Shown in pieces: positions 56,936 through 64,000 of a DNA stretch of 64,000 nucleotides (positions within the stretch are counted from its first letter, which is position 1; every line of letters starts with the position of its first letter). A model generated the notes under the pieces. The model saw only the letters and a list, made by a program, of their open reading frames with translations. It had not been told where the DNA came from and did not search any database. The DNA comes from Cyrtodaria siliqua (Eukaryota; Mollusca; Bivalvia; Adapedonta; Hiatellidae). The stretch lies in NCBI GenBank assembly GCA_037043455.1, contig JAWPHD010000004.1, positions 598,001-662,000 on the forward strand. Direction: 5' to 3'. The position numbers and the translations under genes were made by a program.

Positions 56936-57296
56936 TATTTTAGCAAAGAAATTGAAGGATAATTTAAATACATGGGATGTGTATTTGAATCAGGCTTTGG
57001 CTGCAATTCGCTTTAATGTCAGTGAGTCGTTGAAATTTTCACCATTCTTTCTATTATACAATAGGGATGTAGTGTTGCCGATAGACACAATTCTCAAACT
57101 ACGCAGAAAATATGTGGGTGAGGATATGCATAAAATCGCGTTGGAACAACAACATCAATCATTTCTCTTAGTTCATCAAAATCTTAAAGATGCAAAACGC
57201 CGACAAGCCAAATATGCAAACAAAAATACTAAGCTAGTCACTTTTGAAGTTGGGTACCCCGTCTATTATAAAAACCACACTCGAAAGAGCAAATAA
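56925..57296 (+). CDS. Pol fragment: integrase C-terminal half
   Basis: It continues the integrase after the deletion (LGDILAKKLKDNLNTWDVYL, ALAAIRFNVSESLKFSPFFL). The SPFxLLYxRxxVLP-type pattern is characteristic of Ty3/gypsy integrases. It ends at an in-frame TAA. The same frame stays open to 57662 with WRPYYRI and KVHAHHLRLA. Confidence 0.8.
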   Translation: MLGDILAKKLKDNLNTWDVYLNQALAAIRFNVSESLKFSPFFLLYNRDVVLPIDTILKLRRKYVGEDMHKIALEQQHQSFLLVHQNLKDAKRRQAKYANKNTKLVTFEVGYPVYYKNHTRKSK

Positions 57297-57662
57297 GAAT
57301 CAAAATGGCGTCCTTATTATCGCATTATCAAACAAACCACACCTGTCACATACATTATCAAAAGCCAGCTCGATGGGTCTGTCACTAAGGTACACGCACA
57401 CCACCTACGTTTAGCTAATGTGGATGAATGTCAGATACCAACAGATAAGTTAAGTCATCCAATTAGGAAAGCTTATTATGTAGTTCCACCGATAAGCGAT
57501 CATACTTCAAACCGCACCTCAGATATATCTGACAGTAATGATGACGATGAACTGCCATTAGCTCAATTAGTCAAACGTTACCGCCAAGAACGTAATAATT
57601 CTGACGATGTATCTGACATCCCTTTGAATTACGTAAGCGCATTCGTGCACAACATAACTTAG

Positions 57663-57970
57663 TTCATGAAAACTCTAATTCTGACACCAATGTTCCTCAC
57701 TTGACACCTCCTTCTTTTTCGTCAGATGATAAGGAGATTGTTAAAATGGAAACAACACCCATCTCATTTTCATCAGGTGCCATCAAAATGAGGGAATCAG
57801 ATTCGGATAACATGTCAATTAGTTCAGATGAGCCAGATAAAAAGGGAAATGAAATTTCTGTTATCTCACGCAAGAAGCGTTTTTCACGAAAAAAATCCGA
57901 CAGACAGACACAAAGTGAGAAAATGAGGAAGGTGGCAACAGCCATCAAAGCAATTAGTGATTTGCTTTAG
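57663..57970 (+). CDS. Pol C-terminal tail, shifted frame
   Basis: A serine/aspartate-rich then lysine/arginine-rich tail (SSDDKEIVKMETTPISFSS; ISRKKRFSRKKSDRQ) read in frame 2. A frame change near 57625 separates it from the upstream part. A basic tail at the end of integrase may help nuclear entry or chromatin binding, but this is inference. Confidence 0.6.
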
Positions 57971-58684
57971 GCTTCAAATTTTAATTTTAAGTTAAGAATC
58001 ATATTTCTGTATGGTTCAGAAAAAGCTGAGGGTAATACTTTATGAGTATTAAGTACTAATACGTCATGCAAACATAAAGCAGATTCAACAGTGAACCCTG
58101 ATCTCTTAAGCTTCCAAATAACAATACAGTCATTACAATGCAACACCATATTGGGGAATTGAAAACTCAACCTTTCAAAATTGGAGATTTTCATTTGGGA
58201 CAACTGCCTAAATAGCTCTGGTCACTGGGGATAAAAATGTAAAAACTCTGTTCTGCCAAAAGTTTTGTGTGAGTATACGGTGAACTCTCAGAGAAGACCG
58301 AGGGGTTTAGATGCCGGCTCAGATTCCGGGCAGCATGTTTTGCTGAAAAGGGGTCAGCAATCCTTTCATCACGTGATAAGCCAATGAACATAACATACCG
58401 TCTGATCTCCACGACACGGTATCTGTGTAAATATCCGGATATATCGATATATGTAGAAGTGTAGACACACGTGTCATACGAGACATTATGTAATTGTGAA
58501 CAGTGTATACTAATATATATACTTATATACACTGGTGTTATATAAACTGGTGACGTCAGTCAAAGAAACTGAATCTAGACTTGTTGTAAATAGAACAGGT
58601 GTAATTTAGACGGACTAACAGTGGTTTAGCTCAAATGCTACCCCATACATACATAACTTTTACAATATTCAAGTATTTGCACCA

Positions 58685-59107
58685 ATGTGTGTAAATATGA
58701 CCCTGTCGGAAATTAATAGGAATTGTTTTTGGAAAACAGTACACCTTTATCTTTGCTGCAGTCAATTACCTGTGTTACAGGAGCGGAACAACTGGACGCT
58801 AATAGACGCTAATCGTTTACCTATAGATAATTGGAATTTCGGTACCAGTCGTTATCAGCAACAGGTGTTCGGAATTACCCAAAGGAATTTACATGCTGAT
58901 ATTCTACAGAGTAGATCGATTAATAAACTCTCTGCATACAACTTTAAAGGGACTTGCGGTTATCTAAAATGGTACGACAAACAAATGGGACGATGCCATG
59001 GAACACGTTATTCTGAGGGACGATGGTGTAACGTTTGGTGGAGCCAAACTGGACAATCCATGACGATACCGGGACAACGATGGCAGTGGACGTGGCCATA
59101 TATATAG
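58685..59107 (+). CDS. Extra ORF between pol and 3' LTR, unknown
   Basis: 140 codons inside the element, in the position where some LTR elements carry an env-like or accessory gene. The residues (LPIDNWNFGTSRYQQQVFG; KGTCGYLKWYDKQMGRCHG; CNVWWSQTGQSMTIPGQRW) are Trp-, Gly- and Cys-rich. There is a modest N-terminal hydrophobic run (TVHLYLCCSQLPVL) but no clear transmembrane anchor or glycoprotein pattern. I do not recognise it. It may be a captured fragment. Confidence 0.4.
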   Translation: MCVNMTLSEINRNCFWKTVHLYLCCSQLPVLQERNNWTLIDANRLPIDNWNFGTSRYQQQVFGITQRNLHADILQSRSINKLSAYNFKGTCGYLKWYDKQMGRCHGTRYSEGRWCNVWWSQTGQSMTIPGQRWQWTWPYI

Positions 59108-59325
59108 ACGCTTTGCAGTGATTATTGTGACTAACTTTGGTGCCGTAGCATTTACATTTACCGTGGATTAATAACTTTCGTTGTTCAATGTGTAACGGGA
59201 TTGTCAATGTGTAACGGGATTGTTATATGTATACAGTGACTTATGGCACAAACGTTTAATCTTACATTTTAGTCAAAGAACTCGATTAGAACTGTTAAAA
59301 TTTCATTATAACATTTCAAATTAAA

Positions 59326-59338
59326 TATGGAAGGAATT
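59326..59338 (+). promoter_or_regulatory. Polypurine tract
   Basis: ATGGAAGGAATT lies immediately upstream of the 3' LTR TG, the expected site for plus-strand priming. Short and only moderately purine-rich. Confidence 0.6.
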
Positions 59339-59783
59339 TGTAACACTATCATACCCTTTAATAAGTAATAATAATATTTTAATAACAAGTAGTAGAAGTA
59401 TATCACAGTTAATTGTAAATGACCATTATTCTACAATTTGGGATTTGCCTCTCAAATAGCAGATATTATATTAGCCTACTCAGGTATATGGTGGTAGGCG
59501 GAGTGTAGCGTTGATCCAATTGAATAAATGTGTCGAAATCCAATAATATTATGGCACGTGCATGCAGGTATATATAAGTGGTTTTAGAGAGTCCGTGAGA
59601 GTCTGTGAGAGTCAGAGGTTGTTAGATATTGTCTGAGAATGTAGAGATTTGATGAGTAACATCTGTTAGAATTATATAAACACTATACGGTCAGAAATGG
59701 GTTAGTTTTAAAGATCATTAAAACGTGTGTTTAAAAGTCTGGACTTGTTAATTAGTAATGCCCTGGTGACATAGAGTGTTACA
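59339..59783 (+). repeat. 3' LTR
   Basis: 445 bp, TGTAACAC...GTGTTACA, about 10 substitutions and no indels relative to the 5' LTR. Confidence 0.95.
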
Positions 59784-59934
59784 ACGACACAGCAAACAAA
59801 GAAAACAACCGTGTAATAACGGTATCGTAATAAAGTTATAAACACTAATTGTTACTACTATATAGTCATTATTTGTATCAGAACAGCATGATTAACGTAT
59901 CTCCTACATGAGAGCATCTACAAAAAAAAGAGTA

Positions 59935-60062
59935 TGATAATGGACCGTTGGAAACGGCCGAGCACGACACATACGAAATATTGCAGTCTCGGTTTGATTG
60001 AGACTGTTCATGAGCGGTAGTGAAATATGCTAGCTACCGCTCACGCCCTCTAGACCCGGGTT
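59935..60062. repeat. Repeat family F, copy 2
   Basis: Matches 19645..19790 over nearly its full length. It ends in the hairpin GAGCGGTAG...CTACCGCTC around TGCTAG. Confidence 0.75.
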
Positions 60063-60193
60063 GCAAGTCGACCCTGTTCATATAAATTCCAGCCCATTCG
60101 TTGGTAAATTGTGGCCAACAAGAGAGGGGTTCCTTTCGTTCCAAGGACTTGTAAAGCTGACTCGTACCTAAAGGCACCACGTGGCAAATCTCC
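60063..60193 (-). CDS. TPR-like exon or gene fragment, copy 2
   Basis: From an AATTTAG acceptor at 60194 the minus strand reads GDLPRGAFRYESALQVLGTK then IYQRMGWNLYEQ. It parallels the 48.7-kb exon (GDMSRGAAKYKSALKVL, VYQRMGWNLNRQ) but is six codons shorter in the middle. It runs into repeat F after NLYEQ, so the end is truncated. The similarity is in protein sequence and splice position, suggesting duplicated exons. Confidence 0.5.
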
Positions 60194-60394
60194 CTAAATT
60201 ACATTAATCGCATATGTGCTGTGAATGAACCATATATAAAATAACAATGCCATTTATTCATCCCTCGAGACTATATTTAAGAAATACTCGATAATCAAGG
60301 GTGAAATAATAATATCAGAAAACAACGAACGAAATATATCGAATGTTTCTTGAGAATATGCTTTCGAGGAAATTCTTGTCCAGTTATATTGTCA

Positions 60395-60480
60395 CGACAA
60401 TAGTGTAAATGTGACTGTTTTTTTACCCTAGAACCTCGTGTAACCCCAGTGGGCTTTTTTCCACTGATCTATGTACTGAT
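60395..60480 (+). mobile_element. RT-element tail fragment
   Basis: ACCCTAGAACCTCGTG and CCCCAGTGGGCTTTTTTCCA match the tail core. CAGTGG/CCACTG still pairs. Confidence 0.65.
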
Positions 60481-60849
60481 GCTCTTGTTTCAAATAATTT
60501 GAGGACTCTATTGTTTAAATGTTGATATTAAAACATTTCTGTCTCTTTACATTGCTACTATGTGTTTAGGTCGGTTGAGTTTCATAAATGATTGGCTGTA
60601 GCATATACTTTAATGAAGAGACGTCATGCAGACAAAACTTTAAGTTTTCGTATCACGGACGACGACTGATGGATAGGTCGAACGGCTCATGTGGGCTTAA
60701 ACATAATGTTTTCAGTAGTAATCATATAAACAGGTGGCAAATGTATTTCATGTGAACTACTCAAACAGATATTGTTTCAGTGAAATGACATTCATATGAA
60801 CCAAACAAAAAAAACTAATGTTTATTAATATTGAAAATACCCGGTATTA

Positions 60850-60960
60850 AATTGGTAGTCAAACTCCCAACTTCAATGTGAATGACGGCTTTATCTTCAT
60901 CCCTACCGTACCGGTTAGCCGGCTGTATGCATCCGTCATAAAACTTCTCACTGTCACCTT
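60850..60960. repeat. Repeat family G, copy 2
   Basis: TTGGTAGTCAAACTCCCAAC, CTTCATCCCTACCGTACCGG and CCGTCATAAAACTTCTCAC match 49780..49900. Confidence 0.8.
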
Positions 60961-61142
60961 GTAGTGCGTGAAACTTATTGTAATAGTATATAACTTATTT
61001 ATTTGATTTAAGATATAAACTATAAAATATGTCCATGGACATGGATGGCAGTCGCCTAACAGTATGCAAATAAGTCTGTGTCATTTTCACTGAATTTCTT
61101 TTATTAGGAACATGTTGCGGTCATACTGAGTTTATTATGATT

Positions 61143-61275
61143 ACGTCTCAACGTTGTATGTTTGTGATGTGCGTTTTTACTTAATATATTTATGATCACT
61201 TTCGCTTTTGTAATACTTGTTGGAATGACTATATTCTGTGAATGCTACTCTTCCTGTTGGACCTATAATCTTTCC
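61143..61275 (+). mobile_element. RT element, subfamily D tail end
   Basis: TCAACGTTGTATGTTTGTG, GTAATACTTGTTGGAATGAC and GAATGCTACTCTTCCTGTTG match the distal D tail at 18180..18320. Confidence 0.7.
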
Positions 61276-61494
61276 TTTGTTAGTGTGCACGAATATCGAT
61301 GAAATAAATGAAATAACAGAGTATGTAAAGTTGGTCAATGTCATTCATACTGACCTACCTCTTGTAAAAACATACTGCTGTAATGTAGATGTAAGTGTTA
61401 TGAAGTTTTAAAGACGTATACTTTTGGTATCTGAGTAAAGATTTTAATAAATTGTAAATGCATACCGAAAGGTATCAAACACAAATAAGAGACA

Positions 61495-61800
61495 AAGTAG
61501 ATGACTATGTTTGATTGAGTTTGTTCATGAGAGGTAAAACAGAGTGCAACACTTCTCATCTAAAGCGGTATTCTACTTTAAAGCCAAAGCCAAACATCAT
61601 GGGATTGAAGCTCCCCACGGACCAGTAAGTAATTTGCAATATGGGCGAATTTGTACAGCCTCCACACAGTACTAAACAAACGCAAGAGTGCATGTCAATA
61701 AACACTGAAAATGGGATACACGGGAAGCAAAAAACAGAAGCAATAGATACAGTATGCGACTGGGTTTGATTGAGTCTGTCCATGATAGGTAATGTATGGT
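61495..61800 (-). repeat. Repeat family C copy, minus
   Basis: The reverse complement carries TTTTCAGTGTTTATTGACAT, GCGTTTGTTTAGTACTGTGT, GGAGGCTG, TAAAGTAGAATACCGC and CTCATGAACAAACTCAATC in family order. The terminal segment is duplicated at 61760..61800. Confidence 0.75.
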
Positions 61801-62390
61801 GCTACACTAAGTAATGGACCGACCTAATAAGAACTCCAATTTTTTCTCACGTCAAAAGACAGAAAGATGAACTCGAACTCCAGATAAACTGTATACACAA
61901 AGAAATTGACGGAAACTATCTTTTATCCGTACTCCATTGATAAAATATATACAAGTAGATGACAACTTCATGTAAATCTTTTATTTATGTGAAATGTTCT
62001 TGTAAAGTCTGTTTTCGAGTAAAATCATTGGAATGTCGTGGGTTTTCACAAGAAGGTATAACTGATTTATTATAATGTCGTTATATTAAATTATTTAACG
62101 GAAATTCTAATTATTGGTGTACTGACGTTTGTTAAAAAAACAGTTCTGTTTGTTTAAGTGTATTTTTTAAAAGTTAAAACGAATTCAGATAGGAACCTCA
62201 AAATGCATAGATATATTTCATAGTGTCATATACATTTGGTTTTGTTTCAAATTAAAACCTCTGTTCAAATATGGATGATCATAACACCAGTGCACTCGTG
62301 CATTGTACAGTGATGCGTGTGTTCTATTGAATCAGTTCTTATATGTATAAATGGGATAACCATACTATTATATTACAAAAGTAAGTATAA

Positions 62391-62705
62391 CAGTCGAACA
62401 GGAAATGTTACATTCACAGAAAACAGTCTACCAAAAACACGCAATCAAAGCAAAAAACAAATACAAGGACAAATACAAGCAAAGTATGGACAACAAAACG
62501 ATGAGAGAGTTGACAACAGTGGTACTTCATATGAACGTTTAGAGGCAAAAGGCTGCTGAGTGTTTATTTCCAGTTAAACGGGATAGTGTAAGTAACGAAA
62601 TCTCCGCCATACTATATCATACTACAAACTAGACACTGTGCAAAAAGGCATAAAAAGCCACAAACCAAGTACTCCATTACTTGGTGGAAGCCAGGCCAAC
62701 AATAT
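62391..62705 (-). mobile_element. RT element, diverged 3' tail
   Basis: AGTCGAACAGGAAATGTTAC at the terminus, GAGAGTTGACAACAG, GATAGTGTAAGTAACGAAAT and a UTR end GCCACAAACCAAGTACTCC. Strongly diverged from the other tails. Confidence 0.65.
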
Positions 62706-63897
62706 AATACTAATGTGAAAGAATCATTATGACAGTAAGTATATTCTATTAGTTATTGTGTAGTGGTGTGTGCAACATAATCAATACACCACTCAAGAAA
62801 GTAATCATTTGTAGTTTACTCCGTTTACTCAAGATGTTCAAAGTACATATCGCAATGTAATTGTTAGCTTGTCAATTAATTTTACATTGTAATAAGGCTA
62901 GAGGTTATCTGTAAACATTATGGTTGTCAATCCCAATATGAACAATGTCATGACACTGTGTTTGAGCTTCAATGTGCATTAGACATTAAAATAGGACCCC
63001 GAACAATATAATTATTGTTAATGGTATTATGCCACTAATTATTTTCCCCATAGACACCAATGTTAAAGTGTCACATATTAATGATTTGCTGCAAATTCAA
63101 CTCTAGTATTGATAATGCAGCAGTGTAATGTTCATACAGAAAACTAATTTTCCACTTGAAAAAATCACCAGAAAAGGTGGGGACAAGAAAGTTCTTGTTT
63201 GTTTACTAAACAGGTCAAGGGTACAGCTGTTTTCAATGATTGACTGTTTTCATTGCTCACAAAGTGTAAGCATAGAGTCGAAATTTCGAAAATGTTCATC
63301 AGTGATCCTGTAAAACTTATTGATACCCTTCTTAGATATACAACCACAAAATCGAATAGAAATGGGCAGTTTTCACCTACTTATAATGCCCGTTTTCATC
63401 AAAAAAGGAGGGATTACTATTTATTATAAGAACTACATCTCGGAGGCTTACATGTAATTAGTGGTGGTAAACCTAATGAAATAGTTTGGTCTGGAAAACT
63501 AGACGACTAGTTTTGTGCTGCATACATCATTACCATTAATTAATGGGATGGTTAATTTAAATTAATATTTAGTGATCTAAATACACATTGTTTGAATTGT
63601 ATGTACAACTGCTACTGATATAAACCGTATTTAAATTAATACTATGATTTATAAGCAAAACAACAGTCGAGTCGTCGAGATTTCCAGGCCAACATTTTCA
63701 GAAACAATATTTAAAGCGATGGTGACATGCGGCTTAATGATTAATTGCATATGCACATTTAACATGAGTGTTTTCATTTCTATTCAGACTGACACAATCA
63801 CTCTTTCAGATCGCCCCCAGTCAATTTAAACAAGAAATGCAGTTGTTTTAAGGCAAGATGATAGAAAGATAAATGCAGGTTTACAAGTAGACATAAA
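62706..63897. other. Intergenic, nothing recognised
   Basis: No supported feature. Confidence 0.4.
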
Positions 63898-64000
63898 TAT
63901 CGAACAGAAAAAGTAACATTCAAGGACCACAGACAACTACAAACACGCACAGAAACAAACGACAACTACATATACGAATAATGCGCAAGGTATGAAATTA
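63898..64000 (-). mobile_element. RT element, subfamily E tail, cut by window end
   Basis: TATCGAACAGAAAAAGTAAC, CATTCAAGGACCACAGAC and AACACGCACAGAAACAAACG match the 3' terminus of other tails. It continues beyond the window. Confidence 0.6.

Larger units (their letters stand above)
53844..57970 (+). pseudogene. pol: Pol polyprotein, degenerate (PR-RT-RH-IN)
   Basis: It lies in the -1 frame relative to gag. Protease: active-site LIDTGSD near 53980..54000. RT: PYRTPLNIRKIVDQAI, then DFRALNKI; motif A region LLDLKSGYWQV near 55070; MPFGLTNAPAVFQ; YLDD near 55250. RNase H: LYTDASN near 55690, EKEAFAI, RSDHLPLKYL. Integrase: an HHCC zinc region near 56445..56555, first Asp in AVDVSGQY, second in LVSDNGG. 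C-terminal WRPYYRI region near 57310. Damage: in-frame TAA codons at 55035, 55329, 55455 and 57294; frame changes near 55770, 56908 and 57625. The 56908 lesion removes the stretch where the third catalytic acid of integrase is expected. Not functional. Confidence 0.93.
52285..59787 (+). mobile_element. Ty3/gypsy LTR retrotransposon, with target-site duplication
   Basis: Between ACGA duplications (52285..52288 and 59784..59787) lie LTRs at 52289..52733 and 59339..59783, gag, a broken pol in protease-RT-RNase H-integrase order (the Ty3/gypsy order), an extra ORF and a purine tract. The two 445-bp LTRs differ at about 10 positions by eye (about 2.2%), all substitutions. It is a complete but defective insertion. 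The clade within Ty3/gypsy was not determined. Confidence 0.95.

Overview
This 64-kb window is nuclear DNA from an invertebrate animal, most likely a lophotrochozoan and perhaps a bivalve mollusc. That is an inference from AT-rich, repeat-saturated sequence, small GT-AG exons, tRNA-derived SINEs, a Ty3/gypsy LTR element and a Penelope-like reverse-transcriptase (RT) family present in more than twenty copies. There are no operons, and there is nothing bacterial, viral-genomic or CRISPR-like.

Host gene content is thin. On the minus strand, from about 20.1 kb down to 8.7 kb, ten small exons can be recognised. Nine of them (exons 2 to 10) join in phase into part of a cadherin-repeat cell-surface protein, with calcium-binding motifs such as DIDDNKPKF and VEDINEHTP. 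The introns are filled with SINE, RT-element and microsatellite sequence, and the 3' end of the gene was not found. A stop-containing exon at 16.9 kb is phase-compatible with an early truncated isoform. Two paralogous TPR-like exon fragments lie at 48.7 and 60.1 kb, and a few further exon-like pieces are weaker.

The rest is mobile DNA. (1) A 7.5-kb Ty3/gypsy element (52289..59783) has 445-bp LTRs, a 4-bp target duplication (ACGA), an intact gag with two CCHC knuckles, and a pol broken by several stops and frameshifts. Its gag/pol overlap carries a well-formed -1 frameshift signal. (2) The RT family, with a PLE-type DKA motif, motif A, a CAP motif B and YLDD, occurs as 5'-truncated, internally deleted, tandem and nested copies. 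All share a 3' tail containing two adjacent hairpins that show compensatory changes between subfamilies. (3) A 6.05-kb element with perfect 21-bp terminal inverted repeats and a TTAA duplication (38143..44194) interrupts one RT copy; the empty site is preserved in the copy at 31.5 kb. (4) Other repeats are tRNA-derived SINEs, a family with 193-bp tandem units, minisatellites (43 bp x14, 78 bp x5, 256 bp x2), small foldback elements and microsatellites.

The regions most worth following up are the conserved RNA-like hairpins in the RT tails, the frameshift site, the TTAA insertion with its internal empty-site control, and the recurrent internal deletions in the RT family.
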